From CAYREX01 sp964423505 (GTDB lineage: Bacteria > Fermentibacterota > Fermentibacteria > Fermentibacterales > JCC-6): a stretch of 64,000 nt of DNA. Position 1 is the first letter of the stretch. Every line of letters starts with the position of its first letter. The translations under genes were made by a program, and so were the position numbers. Below are positions 18,555 through 27,257 of the stretch, one piece after another. The stretch lies in NCBI GenBank assembly GCA_964423505.1, contig CAYREX010000004.1, forward strand, positions 62,001 to 126,000, in the 5' to 3' direction. A model generated the notes under the pieces. That model saw only the letters and a list, made by a program, of their open reading frames with translations. It did not search any database and was not told the DNA's origin.

Positions 18555-18890
18555 ATGCGGACGCTCGTAACGGGTTCCATTGTCGCTCTGACTGTTCTGG
18601 CGGCGGCCTCCTGCTCCACCGAGGAGGTACCGCCCGACTGCTGCGTACAGATGACCGGACTGGTCGAGGTACTCTCTTCCGGAACCCCCTCCGAGACGGT
18701 CATCCTGGAGGAGACCGAGTCGGGCGAGAGGTACGCGCTGGTGGGCGAGATGGCCGTCGAGCTGGCCGACCGTTACGGCGAGCCGGTGACCGTCACCGGC
18801 TACGAGACCGACCAGGGCTTCTCGGTGGAGCCCGATCTGCAGCGGTTCCTGGTCGTGGAGTACGCCTTCGAGGAGAGCTGGCAGTACTGA
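18555..18890 (+). CDS. Small putative lipoprotein
   Basis: 111 residues. Signal sequence MRTLVTGSIVALTVLAAASC ends in a Cys that could be lipidated, although the lipobox (AAS-C) is weak. The mature part (~90 residues) is acidic and beta-rich (ERYALVGEMAVELADRYG, EPVTVTGYETDQGF), resembling small OB-like lipoproteins. No family assigned. It starts 10 bases after the M16 partner gene behind GGGAGAGAG and is likely in the same operon. Confidence 0.65.
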   Translation: MRTLVTGSIVALTVLAAASCSTEEVPPDCCVQMTGLVEVLSSGTPSETVILEETESGERYALVGEMAVELADRYGEPVTVTGYETDQGFSVEPDLQRFLVVEYAFEESWQY

Positions 18891-18932
18891 GCGGCGGGCG
18901 GCCGCTCCCGGTCCACTGGGAGGTCTTCTTAA

Positions 18933-20753
18933 TTGAGCGATAGCGGACCCGGGCGCATGGACCGGAGCAGCCTTCGTCTTCTCGTCGGGAGGGTGGTCCG
19001 CCACAGGAAGGCGGTCCTGCTCGGCGTGCTGACCCTGGTGGTGGTCGACGCCCTGCAGCTTCTGGTCCCGCAGGTGTTCCAGAGGGTCATAGACGGCCTT
19101 GCGAGCGGCTCCGCCACCGAGGACAGGATACTCGCGCTCGGCCTCTCCGTGCTGGCCATCTACGCCGTGATGGGCATCTTCCGCTTCTTCTGGCGCTACC
19201 TGGTCATAGGCTCCAGCCACAGGATAGACAGGAACCTCCGCCAGGAGCTGTACGACCACCTGCAGACGCTGTCGCCGCAGTACTACGACCGCACCAGGAT
19301 AGGCGACATAATGGCCCATGCCACCAACGACATGAACGCCATAAGGATGGCCGCGGGCATCGGCACCATAGCGACATTCGACGCTGTCTTCCTCTCCCTC
19401 TCCAGCGTCACCATCATGGTGCTGATGAACTGGAAGCTGACCCTGCTCACCATGATACCGCTGCCTGTCATCGCCCTCATGATGCTGAGGTTCGGCAAGC
19501 TCATCCACAGGAGGTTCGAGGCGGTCCAGAAGGCTTTCTCCACGCTTACGGAGAAGGCCCAGGAGTCGCTCTCCGGGGTCCGGGTGGTCAAGGCCTACGG
19601 CGATGAGGCCTCCGAGGAGAGGCTCTTCTCCGAGAAGGCGGAGCGCTGCGTCGGGCAGAACGTACGGCTGGCCAGGATATGGGGCATCTTCGAGCCGATG
19701 ATCGGCGCCCTCGCCATGGCCAGCACCGCCATCCTCCTCGGCGCGGGGGGTGGAATGGTCATTACCGGCACCATTTCCCTCGGCGAGTTCGTGGCCTTCT
19801 CCAGCTACCTGATGATGCTCATCTGGCCGATGATAGCCATAGGATGGGTCGTGAACCTCCTGCAGCGGGGCGCCGCCTCCATGGGCAGGATACAGCGAAT
19901 CCTGAGCACCGAGCCGGACGTGACCGACGGGCCGCTGAGCGAGGTCGGGGAGCCCGCCGTCGAGGTGCGCGACCTCAGCTTCACCTACCCGGGGACCGGC
20001 GAGCCGGTGCTCAGGGACGTCTCCTTCTCGGTCCCCGCGGGCGGTACCCTGGGCGTGGTGGGCCGTACCGGCTCCGGCAAGACGACCCTGGTCGAGCTCA
20101 TGATGCGCCTCTACGACCCGCCCGACGGCACCGTCTTCGTCTCCGGCCGGGACGTGCGCAGCCTCTCGCTCGGCTCCATAAGGGGCCTCTTCGGCTACGT
20201 GCCGCAGGAGACCTTCCTCTTCGCCATGTCCATCGCCGACAACATCGCCTTCGGCAACCCGGGGATGCCGCGGGAGCGGGTCCGGGAGCTGGCCGGGCTG
20301 GTTGACATAGCCACCGAGATAGAGCGCTTCCCGGAGGGCTTCGACACCATGGTGGGCGAGAGGGGGGTCACTCTCTCGGGAGGCCAGAAGCAGAGGGTGG
20401 CCATAGCGAGGGCGCTCGCCGTGAGGCCGTCGCTCCTCGTGCTGGACGACGCGCTCTCCAGCGTCGATACCGAGACCGAGGCGGCCATACTGGGAGGGCT
20501 CCGGGAGCATATCAGGAACCTGACCAGCATCGTCATCGCCCACAGGATATCAACCATCCAGGGGGCGGACCACATCATCGTCATGGACGACGGCAGGGTA
20601 ATCGAGCAGGGGACCCACGAGGAGCTGCTCTCCCGGGAGGGCTTCTACCTGGAGCTCTACCGAATGCAGCAGCTCGAGGAGGAGGCCCGCGAGGAGCAGG
20701 AGGAAGAGGAAGAGGATGGCGATGACCGCGGCGGGCACGGGGGGGAGGGCTAG
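18933..20753 (+). CDS. Heterodimeric ABC exporter, subunit A (degenerate catalytic Asp)
   Basis: 606 residues: six membrane helices (type IV exporter fold), then an ATPase domain with Walker A GRTGSGKTT (~residue 380), signature LSGGQKQRVAIARAL and Walker B LLVLDDALSSVD. The usual catalytic Glu after Walker B is Asp, while the signature is canonical. The C-terminus is Glu-rich. TTG at 18933 is preferred because GGGAGG lies about nine bases upstream; ATG 18957 has no such site. It is followed after two bases by subunit B. Together they resemble TM287/288-type heterodimers. Substrate unknown (drug, lipid or peptide). Confidence 0.9.
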   Translation: MSDSGPGRMDRSSLRLLVGRVVRHRKAVLLGVLTLVVVDALQLLVPQVFQRVIDGLASGSATEDRILALGLSVLAIYAVMGIFRFFWRYLVIGSSHRIDRNLRQELYDHLQTLSPQYYDRTRIGDIMAHATNDMNAIRMAAGIGTIATFDAVFLSLSSVTIMVLMNWKLTLLTMIPLPVIALMMLRFGKLIHRRFEAVQKAFSTLTEKAQESLSGVRVVKAYGDEASEERLFSEKAERCVGQNVRLARIWGIFEPMIGALAMASTAILLGAGGGMVITGTISLGEFVAFSSYLMMLIWPMIAIGWVVNLLQRGAASMGRIQRILSTEPDVTDGPLSEVGEPAVEVRDLSFTYPGTGEPVLRDVSFSVPAGGTLGVVGRTGSGKTTLVELMMRLYDPPDGTVFVSGRDVRSLSLGSIRGLFGYVPQETFLFAMSIADNIAFGNPGMPRERVRELAGLVDIATEIERFPEGFDTMVGERGVTLSGGQKQRVAIARALAVRPSLLVLDDALSSVDTETEAAILGGLREHIRNLTSIVIAHRISTIQGADHIIVMDDGRVIEQGTHEELLSREGFYLELYRMQQLEEEAREEQEEEEEDGDDRGGHGGEG

Positions 20754-20755
20754 TT

Positions 20756-22849
20756 ATGCACGGCTCCCCGTTTGTCGAGGACACCGTAGGCGGGAAGATA
20801 TACGACGGAAGGCTGGTCCGCAGGCTGCTCGGCTACGTCAGGCCCCACCGCAGGCTCATCTTCATGGCCATGCTCTTCATGACCATCACCGCCGGCGTGG
20901 AGCTTCTCATCCCCTACATCACGAAGCAGGGCATCGACCGTTATCTCGCCAAGCTGTACCAGGTGTACGTCGCACCCGCCGAGGTGGCGTCCGAGCTGGT
21001 GGAGGCGGCGCAGGACAGCACCGATATGATGGCCGTCTCGCCGGATACCCTGCTGGTCAGGAAGGCCTCCCTGGACGATATGGATCCGGCCAGTCGCCAC
21101 GAGATGGAGGAGTCCGGCTCCCTCGACCCCAGGACCTACTACCTCTTCCCGGCGGACAGGCGGGGAGACCGGGAGGTGGGGTCCGTGATGGCCGGCTGGT
21201 GGCTCGTCCCGGAGAGGGAGCTCTCCCGGGTTCCCCCGGGGGTCATACTGGACGTGAGGGGGGAGGACCTGGCCGGCGTCCGGAGGCTGGCCATCCTGCT
21301 GGGGGTGCTCATCCTCCTCAGCCTGGCGGCCGGCTACGGGCACGTCATGACACTGGTAATAGCCGGACAGCGCTCGATGTACGACGTGAGGACCACCCTC
21401 TTCAGCCACGTGCAGGAGCTCTCCCTCTCCTTCTTCTCGAAGAACCCGATAGGCAGGCTCGTCACCAGAGTGACCAACGACGTCGAGGCGCTGAACGAGA
21501 TGTTCTCCGCCGTACTCGTGAACCTGGTCAAGGACGTGCTGCTCATCGTGGGCACCGCCGTCATCCTCTTCCTCCTGGACTGGCGGATGGCCCTCATCGC
21601 CCTCTCCGTAGCCCCGGTCTTCCTGGTCATCACGATTATCTTCCGCATCAAGGCCAGGGGGGCGTACAGGGAGGTCAGGCGCTTCCTTGCGAGGCTCAAC
21701 GCCAGGCTGGCGGAGGACCTGAACGGCATCAAGGTGGTCCAGGTATTCCGGCAGGAGCGGAGGCGTCGGGAGGAGTACGAGAGCACCAACCTTGGCTACT
21801 TCGGCGCCAACATGAAGCAGCTGGTCATATTCGGCGTCTTCAGGCCGCTCATCGAGGTGACCGCCGCGGCGGGCGTGGCCCTGGTCCTGATCTACGGCGG
21901 CGGGAGCGTTCTGAGGGGCGGGCTCACCCTGGGCGCGCTGGTCGCCTTCATCAGCTACGTGAGGCAGATGTTCAGGCCGCTGGCCGACATCAGCCAGAAG
22001 TACAACATCATGCAGAGCGCCATGGCCTCCTCGGAGAGGATATTCAACATCATGGATACCGAGCCGGAGGTGATGGAGAGCGGGCAGGCCGAGACCGTGG
22101 AGCGGCTGGAGGGCCGGGTGGAGTTCGAGGACGTCAGCTTCTCCTACGTTCCTGACAGCCGTGTCCTGAAGGGAGTCTCCTTCTCGGTCCCCAGCGGCGG
22201 GAGCGTGGCGCTGGTAGGTCCGACCGGGGCGGGCAAGACCTCGATAATAAACCTGCTCTGCCGGTTCTGGGACCCCGACTCGGGGAGCATCAGGGTGGAC
22301 GGCAGGGAGGTGGCCGACCTGTCGCTTGCCACGCTGAGGAGCAACATGGCCATAGTCCTTCAGGATGCCTTCATCTTCTCCCGGAGCGTCGCCGACAATA
22401 TCAGGCTCGGCCAGGACCTCTCCATGGAGCAGGTCAGGCGGGCGGCGGACATGGTCCAGGTAACGCCGTTCATAGAGCGTCTCCCCGACGGTTTCGACAC
22501 GATTATGGCGGAGCGGGGGGCAACCCTGTCGACCGGCCAGAAGCAGCTCATCTGCTTCGCCAGGGCGCTGGCCCACGACCCGAGGGTACTCATACTGGAC
22601 GAGGCCACCAGCAACGTCGACCCCTCGACGGAGCAGCTCATACAGGAGGCCATCGGCGTGCTGATGCGCAACAGGACCAGCATCGTCGTCGCCCACAGGC
22701 TTAGCACCATACAGAAGGCCGACCAGATACTGGTGATAGACGACGGCCGCATCATGGAGCGGGGCAACCACCAGGAGCTCCTGGCCCGCCGGGGCATCTA
22801 CTACAACCTCTACCTGCTGCAGTACGCGGGGAACGACAGCTCCGTCTGA
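20756..22849 (+). CDS. Heterodimeric ABC exporter, subunit B (degenerate signature, extracytoplasmic insert)
   Basis: 697 residues. Walker A GPTGAGKTS, signature LSTGQKQLICFARAL (second Gly replaced by Thr) and Walker B VLILDEATSNVD with the catalytic Glu. Paired with subunit A this gives one consensus and one degenerate ATP site. Between membrane helices 1 and 2 (about residues 60-175) is an unusually long, charged, extracytoplasmic segment of ~115 residues that includes DMDPASRHEMEESGSLDPRT; standard exporters have a loop of about 10-30 residues there. It ends 63 bases before the convergent TIR gene. Confidence 0.9.
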   Translation: MHGSPFVEDTVGGKIYDGRLVRRLLGYVRPHRRLIFMAMLFMTITAGVELLIPYITKQGIDRYLAKLYQVYVAPAEVASELVEAAQDSTDMMAVSPDTLLVRKASLDDMDPASRHEMEESGSLDPRTYYLFPADRRGDREVGSVMAGWWLVPERELSRVPPGVILDVRGEDLAGVRRLAILLGVLILLSLAAGYGHVMTLVIAGQRSMYDVRTTLFSHVQELSLSFFSKNPIGRLVTRVTNDVEALNEMFSAVLVNLVKDVLLIVGTAVILFLLDWRMALIALSVAPVFLVITIIFRIKARGAYREVRRFLARLNARLAEDLNGIKVVQVFRQERRRREEYESTNLGYFGANMKQLVIFGVFRPLIEVTAAAGVALVLIYGGGSVLRGGLTLGALVAFISYVRQMFRPLADISQKYNIMQSAMASSERIFNIMDTEPEVMESGQAETVERLEGRVEFEDVSFSYVPDSRVLKGVSFSVPSGGSVALVGPTGAGKTSIINLLCRFWDPDSGSIRVDGREVADLSLATLRSNMAIVLQDAFIFSRSVADNIRLGQDLSMEQVRRAADMVQVTPFIERLPDGFDTIMAERGATLSTGQKQLICFARALAHDPRVLILDEATSNVDPSTEQLIQEAIGVLMRNRTSIVVAHRLSTIQKADQILVIDDGRIMERGNHQELLARRGIYYNLYLLQYAGNDSSV

Positions 22850-22912
22850 CCCGGATACCCGTGCCAGCTACCGGCAACCGCTTTGATGACTCGTGTGGGT
22901 GGCAGGTATCTC

Positions 22913-24013
22913 CTAGATCCCCGCTCCATCTCCATCGAGCCAGGCGTAGAGCGCCTCGAGGTACGTTCCGTGCTCATCCGTGGTGTGTACGTCGCCGTCC
23001 TGCGTCGGACAGGGGTAACCGGTCATCCAGGCCAGCCTGCCCTCTCCGGTCACGTTCCTGATGGCGGCCGCCCTGCCCGGCTCGCCCGGGTAGACGAGGT
23101 CGACATCGGCGGTGACCCGGCCGGTGAGGACGGCTCCCCCGTCCATGTAGTTGCCCACGTAGACCATCGTGTCTCCGGCGGCGACGCCCTCGGAGCCGGC
23201 CGGACGGTCGCATGCGGCCACGAGGGGGAAGTCGGTGCCCCAGTGGTTGTCGTAGACCTCCATGCCCATCCAGGGAGGCATTCCGAGGTAGTACGGGTGC
23301 CCGGACATGAGCAGCAGGCCGCCCCCGCCGCCCAGGTAATCCTCGAGCAGGAGGGCGTCGGAGCCGTCGGTCGTGGATGCGCCGAGCACGACGAAGTCGA
23401 ACCGCTGCAGCTCATCGATCCCCGGAAGGCTGTGAGCGCTGTGGACGTCGTATCCCAGCGAGGAGATGTACTCCTCCAGGCGGGGGTTCGACCCCACCAG
23501 CAAGCAGTCGCCGGACGGGGCCCTGCCGGAGAGGGCCATGGTCAGCGCGGCGGTCAGCATCAGGGCCATAAGACCCGGGAGTAAGGAGCGCCTCCACCTG
23601 CTCCTCCGTGCGCCGGGCGGGAACTCCATCCCCCTGCCCGACGAGAGCGCCTCCGCCAGGAGCCGGATACGCTCGTCAGCCCCCTCTCCGAAGGCGTCCA
23701 CCCACTGGTGCGTACCCAGGAAGTAGCTGAGGAAGCCGACCGGCTCGACATCATCCAGCCTGACCGGATAGACAGGCACATCCATGTCGTCCAGGTGCTC
23801 GAGGTCCCTGCGGACCCTGGTGCTCCCGGTGGTGGCGGATGTGAGCACTACGACCACGGCGTCCGCCCGTGCGAGCTCCTCGGGCCGGTTGTCGGGGCCG
23901 TCTCCCTTGTAGTCGAGCCCGATGCAGTCGACGCCATGCCCCGAGAGTATGGAGGAGAGCCGGGCAGCCCTCTCCCGGTCCGTCGAGGCGGCGCTCAGGA
24001 AGACCCTCTGCAT
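22913..24013 (-). CDS. Membrane-anchored TIR protein with extracytoplasmic GATase-like domain
   Basis: 366 residues from ATG 24013, behind GGCGGGAGGG. Residues 1-~125 are a TIR_2-type domain (RVFLSAASTDRERAARLSSILSG; RADAVVVVLTSAT; RRDLEHL as candidate catalytic-Glu helix; final THQWVDAF). A basic stretch (ARRSRWRR) precedes one membrane helix (~143-161), so the TIR domain should be cytoplasmic. The ~200-residue outer part resembles a class I GATase/ThuA-like Rossmann domain (FDFVVLGAST, YLGGGGGLLLMSGHPYY) without an evident Cys-His-Glu triad. Divergent from a second TIR gene. The role is not known; receptor-like signalling is inference from topology. Confidence 0.75.
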   Translation of the reverse strand: MQRVFLSAASTDRERAARLSSILSGHGVDCIGLDYKGDGPDNRPEELARADAVVVVLTSATTGSTRVRRDLEHLDDMDVPVYPVRLDDVEPVGFLSYFLGTHQWVDAFGEGADERIRLLAEALSSGRGMEFPPGARRSRWRRSLLPGLMALMLTAALTMALSGRAPSGDCLLVGSNPRLEEYISSLGYDVHSAHSLPGIDELQRFDFVVLGASTTDGSDALLLEDYLGGGGGLLLMSGHPYYLGMPPWMGMEVYDNHWGTDFPLVAACDRPAGSEGVAAGDTMVYVGNYMDGGAVLTGRVTADVDLVYPGEPGRAAAIRNVTGEGRLAWMTGYPCPTQDGDVHTTDEHGTYLEALYAWLDGDGAGI

Positions 24014-24114
24014 GTTCCCTCCCGCCCGGAACATACCCCCGGCGGCGCGCGGGACAAGCCTTCCAGCTACCTCTGACCGGAGCATCGGGGCATATTCGAG
24101 TTCGGAGGTGGAAC

Positions 24115-25314
24115 CTGGGCAACGGAGAGAGGGACTTCGTCTTCCTGAGCCACAGCAGGAGCGATGCCGCCCGGGTGGAGAGGCTCTGCGACGAGCTGGA
24201 GCGGCGCGGCCATGCCTGCTGGATGGCCCCGAGGGACATCAGCCCCGGTTCCGACTGGACCGAGGCGATCCTCGGAGCCGTCGAGAGGTGCGCTCTCCTG
24301 ATTCTGCTCGACTCGGAGGCATCCCGCCTCTCCAGGCACGTGAGACGGGAGCTGGAGCACGCTCGAAGGAAGGGCAGGAGGACGCTGCTGGTCCCCTCGG
24401 TCGACAGCAGCGAGCCGGAGGACTGGCTGGTGCTCGCAGTAGAACGTGCCGAGGCCGAGCTCTCCAAGCGCTCCCGAAGGCGCCGGGCGCTCCGCCTGGC
24501 CGCCGTGGCCGCGGCGATCCCGGTCGCGCTGCTGCTCCTCCTCGGCACGGTGGAGGGTACCTCGCCGAAAGTACCCGGGGAGATGACTTTCGTGAGCGTT
24601 CCGGGCGGCAGCTTCGTCATGGGCCTGGAGCCGGAGGACACCGTGGGTACGCGCACCGGTTACGACAGCTTCTCCGGCCAGCTCCCCTCCGTCAGCGTGT
24701 CGGTCGGCTCCTTCGAGATGCTCCAGACCGAGGTCACGCAGGGCATGTGGGCCGACATGACCGGGGACGGAGAGCTCGGGCCGATCGTCGAATGGGAGCG
24801 GCGCAGCGGCCTCTCGGTCCCCCGCGGGGACAGCATGCCGATGCTCTGCGTCTCCTGGCGGGAGGCGGTGGAGGCGGCAAGGACGCTCTCACGGGTCGAC
24901 CCGGAGCATGACTACAGGCTTCCCAGCGAAGCCGAATGGGAGTACGCCTGCCGGGCAGGTGCGGACGGATGGAGGCCGGACGGCCTCGACTCCCTCTCGT
25001 GGCACAACGTGACCTGTGACCGGCCCATGAGGGTCGCCATGCTCGAACCGAACCCCTTAGGGCTCTACGACATGCTCGGGAACGCGGGGGAGTGGTGCGC
25101 CGACGTCTGGTCGGGCAGCCACGCTGGAGCGAGCCCGGATGGGACTCCGAGGACGAGCGGAAGGGCAGGGTACAGGGTAGTGAGGGGTGCCTGCTGGGCG
25201 AGCGCCCCTCTGCTGCACACGTACACCTTCAGGGTCGGGGAGCCGGAGGACAACGGCAGGCCGGAGTACGGCTTCCGCCTGGTCAGGGTGCCCGAGGAGG
25301 GGGAGGACGGCTGA
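24115..25314 (+). CDS. Membrane-anchored TIR protein with extracytoplasmic FGE/SUMF1-fold domain
   Basis: 399 residues. TIR domain at 1-~115 (DFVFLSHSRSDAARV, WMAPRDISPGSDW, SRHVRRELEHA with Glu ~79), then KRSRRRRALR, one membrane helix (~127-145), and an FGE-sulfatase/C-type-lectin-fold domain (VPGGSFVMGLE, EVTQGMWADM, LPSEAEWEYACRAG, LGLYDMLGNAGEWCADV, VRGACW, YGFRLVR). The copper-binding cysteine pair of true formylglycine-generating enzymes is absent after RGACW, so ligand binding is more likely than sulfatase activation. No ATG/GTG/TTG fits; CTG 24115 follows GGAGGTG (24104-24110). Extending upstream would overlap the divergent TIR gene. Ends 4 bases from a convergent gene. Confidence 0.75.
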   Translation: MGNGERDFVFLSHSRSDAARVERLCDELERRGHACWMAPRDISPGSDWTEAILGAVERCALLILLDSEASRLSRHVRRELEHARRKGRRTLLVPSVDSSEPEDWLVLAVERAEAELSKRSRRRRALRLAAVAAAIPVALLLLLGTVEGTSPKVPGEMTFVSVPGGSFVMGLEPEDTVGTRTGYDSFSGQLPSVSVSVGSFEMLQTEVTQGMWADMTGDGELGPIVEWERRSGLSVPRGDSMPMLCVSWREAVEAARTLSRVDPEHDYRLPSEAEWEYACRAGADGWRPDGLDSLSWHNVTCDRPMRVAMLEPNPLGLYDMLGNAGEWCADVWSGSHAGASPDGTPRTSGRAGYRVVRGACWASAPLLHTYTFRVGEPEDNGRPEYGFRLVRVPEEGEDG

Positions 25315-25318
25315 GATG

Positions 25319-27073
25319 TCAGGCGTCAGGCGGGGCCGTATCTGTCTCCAGGCGGTAGATGTGGATCGGCACGCCCTCCTTCGTCCGGAGTATCCCGCGG
25401 TACTTCCCGGCGGTCGACGGGCTCTCCGGCGCAAGCAGGGCGAGAGCCTGCATCGTGCAGTAGACACCGGTCCCGTCCAGGCTGTCCAGCGCCGATATGC
25501 ACGCTGCCGTCGACCTGCACCTGACGCCGTCGTCCCCCGCGGACCTCGTGGCCACGTCCGCGTGGAGCAGCACGGCCCCCCCGGAGATATCGGAGGCCCC
25601 CCGCAGGAGGTCCACGGGGAACGCCCGCTCCCCCGGGGTCCTGAGAGCTGCATGCAGCCGGTCGCCGACTATCCCGCATCCGAGGATGCTCACCCCGCTC
25701 CCCGCAGAGGCCAGGAGCTCCCGGACCCCGCGGTCCCTCCTGGTTATCTCCTCCTCCGTGACCTGCTCGGTGCAGCCCAGGTCGCAGGCCATGAGGGCGC
25801 AGGCCACGTGCGTCGTAAGCGGGACGTCCTCCGGCTCCCTCTCTCTCCTCCGGCTCCCGGAGGGCTCGAGGTCAAGCTGCACTGCCTCCCACTCCTCAAC
25901 CAGCCCAAGGTCCCACGTCCTCTCCGAGCCGACCGCCCCGGCGCCTGAGTTGCCCGCCCTGATGGACAGCCCGACCAGGCTGCCGCCGTACATGTCGGCC
26001 ATCTGGGCGGCGTAGAGCGTCGCATAGCCCCTGGTCAGCCTGTAGAGGGCCGAGACTCCCGCCGAGAACCTGCTGAGCGAAGTGACCTCCAGGCCGGATG
26101 CGTTCCCGACCACCTTGTCGAACCTGCGGGTCCACTCCGGGGAGCTGTCCCCTATCAGGGCCCTGAAGTGCTGGAGGGGTGTCGGGAGGATGAGGTAGGT
26201 GCGCCTGTTCATCTGCTGCAGCAGATCCATCACCAGGATGGAGAGGGCGTCGCCAGAGGCCGAGATGCAGATGTCCAGCCCGAGCCTGGCCAGCGACCTC
26301 CGGAGGTCTGTCAGCTTCCGTCTCGAGGGCTCGGGGTAGCGGGAGCCGTAACCTCCGACGAGGCATCTGGCCGCAACGGGCTCGATGAGCCCTATCCGAA
26401 GCCTGGGCAGAGCCAAGGATATCCGCTCACGCTCCCTCGGCTCCATCTCCAGGGCCTCCATGAGCAGCGCGGCGTTGCGGAGTGTGGAGGAGGTGTTCCC
26501 GAGCTCGTTCCGGATGTACCTGGCGGAGGTACCGTACCACTCCACGGCGCCCCTCACGTCACCGGTGATGAGATGAGCCTCGGCCATGGTGGCCAGAGTC
26601 CAGTAGTGGCTCTCAGTGCCCCTCCTGTTGTAGATGGACCAGCACCTCTCGATGACCTGGCCCGCCAGCGAGGAGGCCTCTTCCCCATGTCCGCCCAGGG
26701 TCAGCAGGGTAGCCGCGTTTATCCCGTTCCAGATGCCCGGGGCGAGCTCGTGGCTGTGCAGGTAGAGCTCCGTCGCCCTCTCGAGGTGGGCGTCGTCCCC
26801 CCTCCTCTCCAGCCAGATGGTCTTGTGGAAGCTGCCCAGGAGCCCCGCCACCTCGCTGTCCATGCCGCCCTCGGACAGTGGTGCGAGGGTGCGTATCGCC
26901 CTCTCGGGCATACCAAGCCGAGCCTGGCAGAGGGCCATGTCCTTCAGGAGCTCCGGGTCCTTGGGTACTGCATCCAGCGCGACACTGGCCAGGTCGAAGG
27001 CCCTGTAGTACTCCCCCACCGATATGAGGTGCCTCAGCTGCTCGTGTATAGCACCGGCGCGCCCGTAGGACAT
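25319..27073 (-). CDS. TPR (TRAFs-binding/TPR-S-like) - LOG-like - class III cyclase-like protein
   Basis: 584 residues, ATG with CAGGAA upstream. Residues 1-~210 are helical repeats (EQLRHLISVGEYYRAFDLAS; ERAIRTLAPL; TLATMAEAHLITGD) like the TRAFs-binding/TPR-S regions of ASK1-type and bacterial signalling proteins. The middle (~220-395) resembles the LOG/SLOG-like domain that follows them: SASGDALSILVMDLLQQM, RTYLILPTPLQHFRALIGDSS. The C-terminus (~410-584) looks like a class III nucleotidyl cyclase: CDLGCTE and GIVGDRLHAAL keep candidate metal Asp residues, but the transition-state Asn/Arg region is altered (STAACISALD), ending GVPIHIYRLE. Cytoplasmic, no membrane helix. Domain calls are by pattern; the cyclase may be inactive. 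Confidence 0.6.
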   Translation of the reverse strand: MSYGRAGAIHEQLRHLISVGEYYRAFDLASVALDAVPKDPELLKDMALCQARLGMPERAIRTLAPLSEGGMDSEVAGLLGSFHKTIWLERRGDDAHLERATELYLHSHELAPGIWNGINAATLLTLGGHGEEASSLAGQVIERCWSIYNRRGTESHYWTLATMAEAHLITGDVRGAVEWYGTSARYIRNELGNTSSTLRNAALLMEALEMEPRERERISLALPRLRIGLIEPVAARCLVGGYGSRYPEPSRRKLTDLRRSLARLGLDICISASGDALSILVMDLLQQMNRRTYLILPTPLQHFRALIGDSSPEWTRRFDKVVGNASGLEVTSLSRFSAGVSALYRLTRGYATLYAAQMADMYGGSLVGLSIRAGNSGAGAVGSERTWDLGLVEEWEAVQLDLEPSGSRRREREPEDVPLTTHVACALMACDLGCTEQVTEEEITRRDRGVRELLASAGSGVSILGCGIVGDRLHAALRTPGERAFPVDLLRGASDISGGAVLLHADVATRSAGDDGVRCRSTAACISALDSLDGTGVYCTMQALALLAPESPSTAGKYRGILRTKEGVPIHIYRLETDTAPPDA

Positions 27074-27100
27074 CCGGATTCCTGTGCTGTTTAGGGGTAC

Positions 27101-27128
27101 ATCATATCTATAAGACGCCTATTGCAAA
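27101..27128 (-). promoter_or_regulatory. Candidate promoter of the TPR/LOG/cyclase-like gene
   Basis: On the minus strand TTTGCA (27128-27123) and TATGAT (27106-27101) are 16 bases apart, each with four or five matches to the sigma-70 consensus. The region is clearly AT-richer than its surroundings. The predicted leader to the ATG at 27073 is about 20 bases and holds AGGAA. Confidence 0.45.
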
Positions 27129-27159
27129 ACCGTTTGACTTTAATGTCGCATATCTCGAT

Positions 27160-27178
27160 AGCAGACACCTTGTCTGCT
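27160..27178. promoter_or_regulatory. Perfect 8-bp palindrome, candidate operator
   Basis: AGCAGACA-CCT-TGTCTGCT is a perfect inverted repeat with a 3-base centre in the AT-rich intergenic stretch between the TPR/LOG/cyclase-like gene (minus) and a small membrane protein gene (plus). Its size and symmetry suit a dimeric regulator. A weak terminator is a less likely reading, as no gene ends here. Confidence 0.4.
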
Positions 27179-27257
27179 CCCTTTGACAATTCTATCAGCA
27201 TCTTGGTCCTGCGGGAAGTGCCCTGTATGGCAGCCCTGGAGGGGTAAGAGGGAGCCG

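Noticed and set aside
22913..27073. Phage-defence island
   Set aside because: No integrase, restriction genes or composition shift flank the TIR genes; defence is possible but not supported by context.
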